Shown: in pieces, positions 1 to 8,823 of the stretch | Layout of the letters: every line of letters begins with the position of its first letter | Numbering within the stretch: the first letter of the stretch is position 1 | Assembly: GCF_014649875.1 (NCBI RefSeq) | Contig: NZ_BMTW01000003.1 | Coordinates: 248,001-312,000, forward strand | Length of the DNA: 64,000 nucleotides | Source of the DNA: Streptomyces rubiginosohelvolus | GTDB taxonomy: Bacteria > Actinomycetota > Actinomycetes > Streptomycetales > Streptomycetaceae | Direction: 5' to 3' | Translations under genes and position numbers: made by a program | The notes under the pieces: generated by a model | What the model was told of the DNA's origin: nothing | What the model saw: the letters and a program-made list of their open reading frames with translations, nothing else | Databases searched by the model: none

Positions 1-36
1 CGACGGCGCAGGCGAGCCGTCGGGTACGGGATCGTC

Positions 37-2526
37 TCATCGGTCGTTCACCTGCGCTCCCTGAGTGGTGAAGGTGAAGGCGTCCAGGTCGAAGAGGCTT
101 CCCTGGCCCGTCGGTCCGGTAAAGACGAAGAACAACTCCGTTGATCCGGCAGGGGCGTTGTTCACGTCGGCCGTGACGTCCACGAAGTTCTCCCAGCCGC
201 CGGTCGGGGCGACGGGCAGGGAGGAGAGCAGGGTGCCCGTCGGGGAGCCGGCCCGTACCTCCAGGGTGCCGCCCGCGCCGCCCGAGGCGACCCGGGCCGT
301 GATGGAGGTGGCGTTGGAGAGCACGTACGGCGCGAAGGAGACCCAGTCGCCGTCGTCCGTGTAGCCGACGGTCGCGCCGCCCTCCGCCGGGCCGTGCGGG
401 GCGATCTCGATGCCGTTCTGGGCGGCGAAGTGCTCGCCCTGGCGGTGGCGGGGCTGGAGGATGGAGTCACTGTGCGTGGTGAGCCCGCCCGCGTCGGTGT
501 ACTCGGCGTCGAAGACCCCGTAGATGTTGGCGGCGCTGTCGTGCTCGCCGTCGACGGGGACGTCGATGGTGCCGGAGCAGCCGTTCTTCGAGGTGATCTG
601 GTGGCGGTGGCTGTCGTGGCCGAGGAGGTAGGTGACCTTGACCTTGGAGCAGTCGACCGTGCCGTCCTCGGGGTCGCTGACGGTCACGGTGAAGGGGACG
701 GAGTCGCCGAAGGAGAAGAGGCTGCCGTCCGCCGGGGTGGTGAGGGTGACCGTGGGTGCGGTGTTGCCCGCCGTCACGACCAGGCTCGCGGTGCCGGTGA
801 GCCCTTCGGGGTCGGTGACGGTCAGGGTCGGGTTGTAGGTCCCGGCGGTGGTGTAGGTGTGGCTGGGGTTCGGGTCGGTGGAGGTGGTTCCGTCGCCGAA
901 GTCCCAGGCGTAGGTGAGGTTTCCGCCCTCGGGGTCGGCGCTGCCGGCCGAGGAGAAGGAGACGGCGAGCGGGGTGGGCCCGGACGTCTTGTCGGCGGCG
1001 GCCTTGGCGACCGGGGACCGGTTGCTGCCCGCGAGGTACTCGACGCGGTACAGGGCCTGGTTGCCCGCGCCGGTGCCGTAGTCGAGGACGTAGAGCGCGC
1101 CGTCGGGTCCGAACGCGGAGTCCATGACCTGGGTGCCGGTCCACGGGAAGGTGTCGATGGTTCCCGGTGATCCGTCGGCCTTGACCTCGACCGGCTTGAT
1201 CCACTTGCGGCCGTACTCGGTGGCGAAGAAGCGGCCGTCGAGGGAGGCGGGGAACTTCACGGCGGAGTCGAGGTCGGCGTCGAAGTTGTATACGGGCCCG
1301 GCCATCGGGGACTCGGAGCCGCCGCCGAACTCCGGCGGGGAGCCCGCGTCGCCGGCGTACCGGATCCAGGCGGGCTGGGCGGGCGGCAGGGTGGCGAGGC
1401 CGGTGTTGCGGAAGGAGTTGTTGGCGGGGCCGGAGGCACAGGCGTACTTCGCGCCGGACGGGCCGCCGGGGAAGGTGTACTCGCCGTACGTCTCCGTGGG
1501 CGTGTTGGTGCCCGTGCAGTACGGCCAGCCGAAGTTGCCGGGCTGGGTGACCCGGTTGAACTCGACCTGGCCGCTGGGGCCCCGGTTCGGGTCGGTGGTT
1601 CCGGCGTCGGGGCCGTAGTCGCCGATGTAGACGGCTCCGGACTCCTTGTCGACGGACATCCGGAACGGGTTGCGGAAGCCCATCGCGTAGATCTCGGGAC
1701 GGGTGTTCGCGGTGCCGGGCGCGAAGAGGTTGCCCGCCGGGACGGTGTAGCCGCCGTCGGCCGTGGGCTTGATGCGGAGCAGCTTGCCGCGCAGGTCGTT
1801 GGTGTTGCCGGAGGAGCGCTGGGCGTCGAACTGCGGGTTGCGGTCGGTACGTTCGTCGATCGGGGCGTAGCCGGCCGACTCGAAGGGGTTGGTGTCGTCC
1901 CCGGTGGTCAGATACAGATTCCCGGCGGCGTCGAAGTCGATGTCGCCGCCGACGTGGCAGCACTGGCCCCGGTCGCTCTCGACTTCCAGGACGACCTTCT
2001 CGCTGCCGAGGTCGAGCGTGCCGTCGGCCTTGAGGACGAAGCGGGAGAGGTTGAGGTGCCCCTTCCATGCTGCGAAGTCGGCGGCCGAGCCGGTGGTGGG
2101 GGCGTCGCCGGGCGGCGTGTTCAGGAGCGGGGAGTAGTAGAGGTAGACGAAGCGGTTGGCCGTGAAGTCCGGGTCGACGGCGATGCCCTGGAGGCCCTCT
2201 TCGTCGTGGGTGTAGACGTCGAGCTTGCCCGCCGTCTTCGTCGACCCGGCGGCGTCGGTCAGCCGGACCGTGCCGTCGCGGGCGGTGTGCAGTACGGACC
2301 GGTCGGGCAGCACGGCGAGCGACATGGCCTCGCCCAGTTTGGCTGCTCCGAGGGCGAGTTGGACCTGCTGGTAGTCGGCGGCGGGGATGTCGGCCGCGAT
2401 GCGCGGGGCTCGCGTCTCGGGGTCGGCGGCGAGGGCCGGTCCTGCGGCGGGGACGGCGAGCGTGGCCGCGAGGAGGGCGGCGAGGGCGGTGGCGTATCTG
2501 GACCACCGCGGGGGTGCGGGTGACAT
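37..2526 (-). CDS. Secreted PQQ-type sugar dehydrogenase with PKD and CBM6-like domains
   Basis: Predicted extracellular sugar oxidoreductase, 829 aa. A Sec signal peptide (about residues 1-32, ending near GPALAADP) is followed by a glucose/sorbosone-dehydrogenase beta-propeller (about 45-500; motifs GLQGIAVDPDF, MGFRNPFRMSVD, LYVLDYGTG), a PKD domain (AWDFGDGTTSTDPNPSHTY), an Ig-like stretch and a C-terminal CBM6/35-like sugar-binding module (GDWVSFAPYVL). The family oxidises sugars with PQQ; attachment to polysaccharide through the C-terminal module is inferred. The start at 2526 is chosen because AGGAAGGA lies about 12 nt upstream and the signal peptide follows directly, although the frame is open to 2748. 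A LacI-family-like operator lies upstream, suggesting sugar induction. The true substrate is unknown. Confidence 0.8.
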   Translation of the reverse strand: MSPAPPRWSRYATALAALLAATLAVPAAGPALAADPETRAPRIAADIPAADYQQVQLALGAAKLGEAMSLAVLPDRSVLHTARDGTVRLTDAAGSTKTAGKLDVYTHDEEGLQGIAVDPDFTANRFVYLYYSPLLNTPPGDAPTTGSAADFAAWKGHLNLSRFVLKADGTLDLGSEKVVLEVESDRGQCCHVGGDIDFDAAGNLYLTTGDDTNPFESAGYAPIDERTDRNPQFDAQRSSGNTNDLRGKLLRIKPTADGGYTVPAGNLFAPGTANTRPEIYAMGFRNPFRMSVDKESGAVYIGDYGPDAGTTDPNRGPSGQVEFNRVTQPGNFGWPYCTGTNTPTETYGEYTFPGGPSGAKYACASGPANNSFRNTGLATLPPAQPAWIRYAGDAGSPPEFGGGSESPMAGPVYNFDADLDSAVKFPASLDGRFFATEYGRKWIKPVEVKADGSPGTIDTFPWTGTQVMDSAFGPDGALYVLDYGTGAGNQALYRVEYLAGSNRSPVAKAAADKTSGPTPLAVSFSSAGSADPEGGNLTYAWDFGDGTTSTDPNPSHTYTTAGTYNPTLTVTDPEGLTGTASLVVTAGNTAPTVTLTTPADGSLFSFGDSVPFTVTVSDPEDGTVDCSKVKVTYLLGHDSHRHQITSKNGCSGTIDVPVDGEHDSAANIYGVFDAEYTDAGGLTTHSDSILQPRHRQGEHFAAQNGIEIAPHGPAEGGATVGYTDDGDWVSFAPYVLSNATSITARVASGGAGGTLEVRAGSPTGTLLSSLPVAPTGGWENFVDVTADVNNAPAGSTELFFVFTGPTGQGSLFDLDAFTFTTQGAQVNDR

Positions 2527-2853
2527 GGTCGAGTGGTTCCTTCCTGACGGTACGTGGGGTCTGTCAGGCAAGGCGCTGTCGCGCTTTGCGACGTGCAGGG
2601 GGAGGCTCGGGCGCTCGGGTGCGGGCCGGTTTTTCCCTGGAGAGAGCGCTCCAACTCGCTTACTGAGCAAGCTTTTTGCATGCTGGCAACGCAAAATTAA
2701 TTTGTCAATGCTGTGTCGAAATTGCGGTTCGATGCTCCGTGCAGCCATGTGGCGGACGGGGCGGGCCCTCCGAATGCCCGACCTGGGGTGACGCTGCCCT
2801 CATCGGTCTCCGGGTCCCGGCGGTGCCGCCGCCGACGCCCTAGGCTTCCCGGC
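2527..2853. promoter_or_regulatory. Divergent intergenic region between the sugar dehydrogenase and matB
   Basis: This 327-bp gap holds the promoters of both flanking genes. Bases 2660-2745 are unusually AT-rich for the window. On the minus strand TTGACA (2703-2708) is a good -35; a weak CAGCAT follows after 17 bp. TTGC-N6-GCAA (2676-2689) and an AGCGCT-centred palindrome (2645-2650) are operator candidates. No gene is seen here. Confidence 0.45.
2641..2654 (-). promoter_or_regulatory. LacI/CebR-like operator candidate
   Basis: The minus strand reads TTGGAGCGCTCTCT, matching 11 of 14 positions of the CebR-type operator TGGGAGCGCTCCCA, including the invariant AGCGCT core. It lies about 115 bp upstream of the dehydrogenase start, downstream of the candidate -35. 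Control by a LacI-family sugar regulator is inferred; no such regulator gene lies in the window. Confidence 0.4.
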
Positions 2854-4374
2854 GTGACCCTCCTTCTTCCCGCGCTCCAGTCCCCCACCGGCCCGGCAGC
2901 CTCCCGGGAGGCCGTCCGGTTCGGCGCCCTCTCCCTGTCCTACGGCGAGCTGGCCGCCGCCTCCACCGCCCTCGCCGCCCGGATCGCGGACGCGGGCCGG
3001 GTCGCCGTCTGGGCCACCCCGACGCCGGAGACGGTGATCGCGGTGGTGGCGGCGCTGCGGGCCGGGGTTCCGGCGGTGCCGCTCAACCCTCGTACGGGCG
3101 AACGCGAGCTGGCGCACATCCTGGGCGACAGCGAGCCCACGGCCGTGCTGGCGGGCCCGGACGACGAGCTGCCCCCGGGGCTGGAGAAGCTGCGGCGGGT
3201 GACGGTGGACGCGCGAGCGGCGGCGGTCCCGGTAGCCCCGGCAGGCTCTCCGGCGCACGGGGCGGGCGCGGCGGGCCCCGACGTGTACGAGACCGGCGAG
3301 GCCGGTCCCGAGGATCCGGCCCTGATCGTCTACACCTCCGGCACCACCGGCCCGCCCAAGGGGGCCGTCCTGCCTCGCCGGGCCGTCGCCGCTTCCCTGG
3401 ACGCGCTGGAGGACGCCTGGGGGTGGACCGGCGACGACGTCCTGGTCCACGCGCTGCCGCTGTTCCACGTCCACGGGCTGATCCTGGGCGTCCTCGGCCC
3501 GCTGCGGCGCGGCGGCTCCGTGCGCCACCTGGGGAAGTTCTCGCCCGAGGGCGTGGCCCGTGAGCTGGGGTCCGGGGGCACGATGCTGTTCGGTGTACCG
3601 ACGATGTACCACCGGCTGGCGGAGGCGCTGGACGGACCGGCGGGTACCACCGAACGGGACGCGCTGGCAGGGGCGTTGGGCGGGGCGCGGCTGCTGGTCT
3701 CCGGTTCGGCGGCGCTGCCCGTGCACGACCACGAGCGCATCGCGGCGGCGACCGGGCGGCGGGTGATCGAGCGGTACGGCATGACGGAGACCCTGATGAA
3801 CACGGGGATCCGGGCGGACGGCGTACCACGCCCGGGTACGGTGGGGCCGCCGCTCGCCGGGGTGGAGCTGCGCCTCGCGGAGGACGACGGCGCGGTGCTC
3901 GACGAGCCCGGCGCCATCGGCGAGATCCAGGTCCGGGGCCCCAACCTGTTCACCGGCTACCTCAACCGGCCCGACGCCACGGCTGCCGCCCATACGGCGG
4001 ACGGCTGGTTCCGTACGGGCGACGTGGGCACGGTGGACCCGGACGGGTACGTCACCATCGTCGGGCGCAAGGCCACCGACCTGATCAAGAGCGGCGGCTA
4101 CAAGATCGGCGCGGGCGAGATCGAGAACGTGCTCCTCGCCCACCCCGGAGTCCGGGAAGTGGCGGTGACCGGCGAGGAGGATCCGGACCTCGGCGAGCGG
4201 GTGGTGGCCTGGGTGGTCGCGACGGACCCCGAATCCCCGCCCTCCCCGCAGGAGTTGGCGGACCGGGTGGCGGCCCAGCTGGCCCCGCACAAGCGCCCGC
4301 GCACCGTGCGCTACCTGGACGCGCTGCCCCGCAACGACCTGGGCAAGATCATGAAGAGGTCGCTCCGTGCCTGA
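2854..4374 (+). CDS. matB: Malonyl-CoA synthetase (acyl-CoA synthetase, MatB type)
   Basis: ATP-dependent ligase that adenylates malonate or methylmalonate and forms the CoA thioester, a cytoplasmic source of extender units; 506 aa, the usual MatB length. Visible ANL motifs: TSGTTGPPKGAV (P-loop), LFHVHGL, LLVSGSAALPVHDHE, ERYGMTETLMNT, FRTGDVG, GRKATDLIKSGGYKIG and the C-terminal lysine segment NDLGKIMKRS. The SGSAALPVHDHERI stretch is, as I recall, nearly identical to characterised S. coelicolor MatB. The GTG start gives a protein beginning at the first conserved region; the upstream frame codes low-complexity sequence. The last 8 bases overlap the next gene, so the two are probably translationally coupled. 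Confidence 0.85.
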   Translation: MTLLLPALQSPTGPAASREAVRFGALSLSYGELAAASTALAARIADAGRVAVWATPTPETVIAVVAALRAGVPAVPLNPRTGERELAHILGDSEPTAVLAGPDDELPPGLEKLRRVTVDARAAAVPVAPAGSPAHGAGAAGPDVYETGEAGPEDPALIVYTSGTTGPPKGAVLPRRAVAASLDALEDAWGWTGDDVLVHALPLFHVHGLILGVLGPLRRGGSVRHLGKFSPEGVARELGSGGTMLFGVPTMYHRLAEALDGPAGTTERDALAGALGGARLLVSGSAALPVHDHERIAAATGRRVIERYGMTETLMNTGIRADGVPRPGTVGPPLAGVELRLAEDDGAVLDEPGAIGEIQVRGPNLFTGYLNRPDATAAAHTADGWFRTGDVGTVDPDGYVTIVGRKATDLIKSGGYKIGAGEIENVLLAHPGVREVAVTGEEDPDLGERVVAWVVATDPESPPSPQELADRVAAQLAPHKRPRTVRYLDALPRNDLGKIMKRSLRA

Positions 4375-5884
4375 CGCCACCCCCGCCCGCGCGACGGCTC
4401 GTGAGGCGATCGCCCTGCTCACCGGCGCGGCGGGCTTCACCGAGCACCGCCCGTCGCCGAGCCCCCTGCCGCCGGACGGCCCGCTCGGCTGGGCCGGGTA
4501 CGACGCGGCACGGGAACGCGCCTCGGCCCGGACCGGCGAGGAAGAGTCCGTGGTGTACGGCACCGGGGTCGTCGGGGACCGCGCGTGCGTCCTGCTCTCC
4601 TTCGAATTCGGCTTCCTGGGCGGCTCGTTGGGCCGGCAGACCGGAGACCGACTGGCGGCCGCGTACGAACTGGCCCTGACCCGCCGCCTTCCGCTGCTCG
4701 CGCTCGTCGCCACGGGCGGCAGCCGGATGCAGGAGGGCATGGTCGCGCTCACCCAGCTCCAGCGGGTGGCCGCGGCCTCCGTCCGGCTGCGCGCGGCCGG
4801 CCTCCCGCAGATCGCGGTGGTCCGCGACCCGACGACCGGCGGCGGCTGGGCCACGGTGGGGGCGGGCGCGGATGTGGTGCTGGCGCTGCCGGGCGCGCAG
4901 GTGGGCTTCGCCGGTTCCCGGGTACGGCCACCGGGTGCCGACCCGTACGCGTACAGCGCCGAGGGCCAGTTCGCGGCGGGCCAGGTGGACGCGGTCGTCC
5001 CGGCCGACGAGCTGACCGCCACGGTGACGGACTGGCTGCGCGCACTGGGGCCGCACGAGGAACTGCCCGCAGCGCCGGTGCCGGGTGCGCTGTCGGCGGG
5101 CGGTGGCGAGCCGGGGGCCGGAGCCGGTACGGGATCGGGAGGCGGTACGGGATCGGGAGCCGGTATGGAGGCGGGAGCCGGCACGGGCGCGGGAGCCGCT
5201 ACGGGATCGGCAGCCGGTACGCCGTCGGCGGCCGGTGCCGAGTCCGTGGCCGACAGGGACCCGGCGGCCCCGCTTCCCGAGACCGGGCGGGAGGCGGTGG
5301 CGCGGGCGCGCGATCCGCGACGGCCGCGCGCGGAGGCGTATCTGGCCGACTACTTCGCCGTACGGCTCCCGCTCCACGGGGACCGCTCCGGCTCCACGGA
5401 CCCCGGGCTGCTCTGCGGCTTCGGGCTGCGCGCGGACGGGCAGCCGGTGGCGTACGTCGCCCAGTGCGGTACGCCGACCCGCCCGGCCGGATACCGCGCG
5501 GCGGCCCGGACGATCCGGCTGGCGGACCGGCTCGGTATCCCCGTCCTGACCCTGGTCGACACCCCCGGCGCGGCCAACGACGCCGAGGCGGAGCGGGCGG
5601 GCGCGGGCGCGGCCATCGCGGACACCTTCGCGGCGATCGCGGCGGCCCGGATCCCGGTGACGACGCTGGTGATCGGTGAGGGCGGTTCGGGCGGGGCGCT
5701 GGCGCTCGCGGCACCGGGCAACACCCATGTCACGGTGGACAGTTACTTCTCCGTCATCGCCCCGGAACTGGCCGCGGCGATCCTCAAGCGGCCGCCGTCG
5801 GAGACGGGCGCCACCGCCGACCAACTGCGGCTGCGCCCGCAGGACCTCGTGGACCTGGGCTTCGCCCGCTCGATCGTCGGTTAG
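4367..5884 (+). CDS. Fused AccD/AccA-like acyl-CoA carboxyltransferase
   Basis: Biotin-dependent carboxyltransferase of the crotonase superfamily, 505 aa. The N-half resembles the AccD/beta side (LVATGGSRMQEG about 114-125, RDPTTGGGWATVGAG about 153-167). The C-half resembles AccA/alpha (LTLVDTPGAAN, VIGEGGSGGALALAAP, FSVIAPELAAAIL). The four-cysteine zinc finger of bacterial AccD is absent. The halves are joined by a Gly/Ala/Thr/Ser-rich linker (about 241-295) encoded by six 18-bp tandem repeats. The GTG start overlaps matB by 8 bp. An acyl-CoA carboxylase subunit is most likely; a decarboxylase-type partner of MatB is an alternative. No biotin-carrier or carboxylase gene is adjacent. Confidence 0.7.
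   Translation: MPDATPARATAREAIALLTGAAGFTEHRPSPSPLPPDGPLGWAGYDAARERASARTGEEESVVYGTGVVGDRACVLLSFEFGFLGGSLGRQTGDRLAAAYELALTRRLPLLALVATGGSRMQEGMVALTQLQRVAAASVRLRAAGLPQIAVVRDPTTGGGWATVGAGADVVLALPGAQVGFAGSRVRPPGADPYAYSAEGQFAAGQVDAVVPADELTATVTDWLRALGPHEELPAAPVPGALSAGGGEPGAGAGTGSGGGTGSGAGMEAGAGTGAGAATGSAAGTPSAAGAESVADRDPAAPLPETGREAVARARDPRRPRAEAYLADYFAVRLPLHGDRSGSTDPGLLCGFGLRADGQPVAYVAQCGTPTRPAGYRAAARTIRLADRLGIPVLTLVDTPGAANDAEAERAGAGAAIADTFAAIAAARIPVTTLVIGEGGSGGALALAAPGNTHVTVDSYFSVIAPELAAAILKRPPSETGATADQLRLRPQDLVDLGFARSIVG
5121..5228 (+). repeat. Six 18-bp tandem repeats coding the carboxyltransferase linker
   Basis: Six consecutive 18-bp units start at 5121, 5139, 5157, 5175, 5193 and 5211. The first reads GAGCCGGTACGGGATCGG and the others differ at one to six positions. 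Each adds six residues (GAGTGS-like), building a flexible inter-domain linker. Copy number probably varies between strains. Confidence 0.85.
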
Positions 5885-5902
5885 ACACGGTTCAGGACCC
5901 GC

Positions 5903-6523
5903 TCATGGCTGCGGGGCCGCCTGTCGCACCAGGGTGTCCCAGAGGCCGACGGCCCGGTCCACCGTGGAGCGGAGCCGCTCCACGGGCACGCCGTCGCGCG
6001 CCTCGATCGAGAGGCCGTACAGGATGGTCGCGTAGAAGTCGGCGACGGAGCGGACGTCCGTCTCCGGTGCCAACTCACCTTCGATGATCGCGCGTTCCAG
6101 CCTGTCCTCCAGCTCGGCAACCGTTCTCCGGCGGTGGCCGGCCAGATGCTCGGCGACGCCTCTGTTCTGGTGGGCGCAGTTGGCGGCCGCGAGGACGATC
6201 ATGCAGCCGCTGGGCGTGCCCGTGTCGGCGAAGATGTCGATGTTCCCGCGCAGCATGGCTTCGACGGCGGCCCGGGCCGTCGGCTCCTCGCGCAGCGCGC
6301 GGGTGGTCGCCGAGCCCGTGGTGCTGCCGTAGAGCGCCACGGCCTCGCGGAACAACTGCTCCTTCGAACCGAAGGTGTTGTACAGGCTGGCGGAGTTGAT
6401 GTTCATGGCGCCGGTCAGATCGGTGAGCTTCGTGCCCTCGTAGCCGAGCTCCCAGAACACCTCCATCGCGCCCCGCAGCGCCACCGTGCGGTCGAACGCC
6501 CGCGGTCGTCCTCTTTCAGCCAT
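5903..6523 (-). CDS. TetR/AcrR-family transcriptional repressor
   Basis: DNA-binding regulator of 206 aa. The N-terminal TetR helix-turn-helix covers about residues 12-58 (LTGAMNINSASLYNTFGSKE) and the rest is a ligand-binding domain. It is transcribed away from the SDR gene at 6628, and a near-perfect 28-bp inverted repeat lies between them at 6573-6600. It therefore probably represses itself and the SDR gene until a small ligand binds. The ligand is unknown. Confidence 0.88.
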   Translation of the reverse strand: MAERGRPRAFDRTVALRGAMEVFWELGYEGTKLTDLTGAMNINSASLYNTFGSKEQLFREAVALYGSTTGSATTRALREEPTARAAVEAMLRGNIDIFADTGTPSGCMIVLAAANCAHQNRGVAEHLAGHRRRTVAELEDRLERAIIEGELAPETDVRSVADFYATILYGLSIEARDGVPVERLRSTVDRAVGLWDTLVRQAAPQP

Positions 6524-6572
6524 ATCTGCCTTCTCGTAAGGGAGTTCGTGCCACCCCAGTCTGCCCGGTGTG

Positions 6573-6600
6573 TATTTTTAGATCGTTCGACCTAAAAATA
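6573..6600. promoter_or_regulatory. 28-bp TetR operator candidate
   Basis: TATTTTTAG (6573-6581) is the exact reverse complement of CTAAAAATA (6592-6600). Counting the ten central bases, 12 of 14 positions pair across the centre. The AT content is far above its surroundings. The position between divergent TetR and SDR genes fits control of both promoters. Confidence 0.7.
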
Positions 6601-6627
6601 GCTCACCATGGCGGCGGAAGGAACAAG

Positions 6628-7368
6628 ATGTCTCAGCTCGCGGGCAGAGTGGCGTTGGTGACCGGGGGAAGTCGCGGCATAGGCGCCGCGGTCGCTCTCC
6701 GACTGGCGGAGGGCGGCGCGGATGTGGCGCTGACCTATGTGAACGCGGCCGACAAGGCGGCGGAGGTCGTGGCGGCGATCGAGGCCCTGGGCCGCAAGGC
6801 GCTGGCCGTCCGGGCCGACAGCGCGGACCCGGCGGCCGTCGTGGACTCCGTGGAGCGGGCCGCGGCCGCGTTCGGCCGCCTCGACATCCTGGTGAACAAC
6901 GCCGGGATCTTCCCCTTCGGCCCGGTCGAGGACACGCCCCTGGCCGAGATCGACCGCACGCTCGCGGTCAATGTGCGGGCCGTCTACCTCGCCACCCAGG
7001 CCGCCCTCCCCCACATGGGACACGGCGGACGGGTCATCAGCATCGGGAGCTGCTGGGGCGCCCGCGTCCCCGTGTCGAACGTGACGCTGTACGCGATGAG
7101 CAAGTCGGCGCTGGTCGGCTTCACCAAGGGCCTGGCGCACGACGTGGCGCCCAAGGGGATCACCGCGAACATCGTGGACCCCGGCCCCACGGTGACCGAC
7201 ATGAATCCGGCGGGTACGGAGGTGGCCGAGGCGGAGCGTCTGAGGACGGCGGCGAAGGTCATGGGGGCCGACGTGGACATCGCGAACGCGGTGGCCTTCC
7301 TGGCGGGCCCGGAGGCGCGGTGGATCACCGGCACCACGCTGGCGGTGGACGGCGGGTACACGGCCTGA
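6628..7368 (+). CDS. Short-chain dehydrogenase/reductase (FabG-like)
   Basis: Classical SDR NAD(P)H-dependent oxidoreductase, 246 aa. It has the Rossmann motif TGGSRGIG (about residues 13-20), the NNAG motif, catalytic Ser in VISIGSCWG and the YAMSK catalytic Tyr/Lys pair, ending in the usual GTTLAVDGGYTA. The start at 6628 is chosen for the GGAAGGA ribosome-binding site just upstream and because an upstream in-frame start would overlap the operator. Substrate unknown; divergent TetR control suggests a detoxification role. Confidence 0.88.
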   Translation: MSQLAGRVALVTGGSRGIGAAVALRLAEGGADVALTYVNAADKAAEVVAAIEALGRKALAVRADSADPAAVVDSVERAAAAFGRLDILVNNAGIFPFGPVEDTPLAEIDRTLAVNVRAVYLATQAALPHMGHGGRVISIGSCWGARVPVSNVTLYAMSKSALVGFTKGLAHDVAPKGITANIVDPGPTVTDMNPAGTEVAEAERLRTAAKVMGADVDIANAVAFLAGPEARWITGTTLAVDGGYTA

Positions 7369-7395
7369 CGGCTCTCTCGTCCGCTACGGCTACGG

Positions 7396-8661
7396 CTACG
7401 GTTGCGGGTCGCGGGCGTCGTAGCGGGCGAAGGCGCGCCACTTCAGCGCGAGCAGGGCGACGCCGGTGACGCACAGGACGCCGCCACCGGTGACGGCGAC
7501 GGTGGGCGATGCGAGGTCGGCCACCGAGCCCGCCAGAAAGTCGCCGAGGCGGGGGCCGCCCGCCACGACGACGATGAAGACGCCCTGGAGGCGGCCGCGC
7601 AGTTCGTCGGGCACGGCCGCCTGGAGCATCGTGTTGCGGAAGACCATGGAGACGGTGTCCGCGCAGCCGGCGAGGGCCAGGAACACCAGCCCGAGCCAGA
7701 GGTTGCGGGTGAGTCCGAAGACGGCGATGGCGGTGCCCCAGAAGCCGACCGCCAGCAGGATCGCGAGTCCGTGCCGCCGGATCCGGCCGAGCCAGCCGGA
7801 GAACACCCCGCCGAGCAGCGCGCCGAGGGCCGGGGCGGCGACGAGCAGGCCGGTGGTCCGCGCGTCGCCCCCGTACCAGAGGACGGCGACGGCCGGGAAC
7901 AGGGCGCGGGGGTGGGCGAGGACCATGGCGCACAGGTCGGTGAAGAAGGTCATCCGCAGATTCGGCCGGGTCCCGAGGAACCGCAGCCCGTCCAGGACGG
8001 AGGCCCGCTTGCCCGCCTCGCCGTCCTTGCGGTCGGGCAGCATCGAGGGCAGGCGCCACATCGCGTACAGGGAGGCGGTGAAGCAGACGGCGTCCACGGT
8101 GTACGCGGCCCGGTAGCCCCACCAGCCGACGATCAGGCCGCCCAGCATCGGACCCACGAGCGTGCCCGTCGTGCCGGTCATGGTCGTCAACGCGTTGGCG
8201 GCGGGCAGTTGTTCGGCCGGCAGCAGCCGGGCGATCATCGAGGAGCGGGCCGGGGCGTTGAGGGCGAAGCAGACGGCCTGGAGGGCCACGATCGCGTACA
8301 GCAGCCCGACGTGCTCGATGCCGCCGACGGTCGCCGCCACCAGGACGAGGGAGAGCCCGAACGACCCGGCGGCGCTGAACAGCCCGAGCTTGCGCCGGTC
8401 GACGGTGTCGGCGACGGCCCCGCCGTAGAGCCCGAAGACGACGAGCGGCACCAGTGAGCAGAACCCGATGAGCCCGACGGAGAACGCGGACCCGGTGATG
8501 TCGTAGACCTGGAGCGAGACCGCCAGCGCCGTCATGCCCTGGCCGATCCAGGAAACGGTGTTCCCGAACCAGAGCCGCCGGTAGTCGGGCGAGGTCCGCA
8601 GGGGCGTGAGGTCGGCGAGTATATGGGTGCGTCGTGCACGCGGTTCGGCTGATTCGGTCAC
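7396..8661 (-). CDS. MFS exporter (EntS/MFS_3-like)
   Basis: Integral membrane transporter, 421 aa, with about twelve hydrophobic segments. MFS_3-family features are visible: LRTSPDYRRLWFGNTVSWIG at the N-terminus, GGAVADTVDRRKL in the first cytoplasmic loop, and NAPARSSMIARLLPAEQL. Relatives export siderophores or drugs by proton antiport. The GTG start at 8661 (VTESAEPRARRTH) is chosen because the frame further upstream (to 9267) is antisense to the lipoprotein gene. It converges with the SDR gene; four CTACGG-like units fill the 27-bp gap. Confidence 0.85.
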   Translation of the reverse strand: MTESAEPRARRTHILADLTPLRTSPDYRRLWFGNTVSWIGQGMTALAVSLQVYDITGSAFSVGLIGFCSLVPLVVFGLYGGAVADTVDRRKLGLFSAAGSFGLSLVLVAATVGGIEHVGLLYAIVALQAVCFALNAPARSSMIARLLPAEQLPAANALTTMTGTTGTLVGPMLGGLIVGWWGYRAAYTVDAVCFTASLYAMWRLPSMLPDRKDGEAGKRASVLDGLRFLGTRPNLRMTFFTDLCAMVLAHPRALFPAVAVLWYGGDARTTGLLVAAPALGALLGGVFSGWLGRIRRHGLAILLAVGFWGTAIAVFGLTRNLWLGLVFLALAGCADTVSMVFRNTMLQAAVPDELRGRLQGVFIVVVAGGPRLGDFLAGSVADLASPTVAVTGGGVLCVTGVALLALKWRAFARYDARDPQP

Positions 8662-8823
8662 AGGGGATGGTAGCCAGGGCCCTTGATCCGACAGCTCCGG
8701 GGGCCGGGACAGCACCGCGACCGGCAGGGGCAACCGAACAGGTTGCCGACTTGGCCGGAAGCAGATGCGCCACCGGGATACGGTCGGAGCCGTCCTTGCC
8801 ATCACCCCGAGAGGCTGCTCGCG

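Noticed and set aside
467..2506. Long minus-strand frame overlapping the sugar dehydrogenase, and similar ones opposite matB (2800-5184) and nirB (31461-34067)
   Set aside because: Arg/Pro/His-rich translations with no motifs, overlapping genes with clear conserved domains.
5121..5228. CRISPR-like array from the regular 18-bp units
   Set aside because: The units are directly adjacent without spacers and lie in frame inside a gene, so they are a coding tandem repeat.
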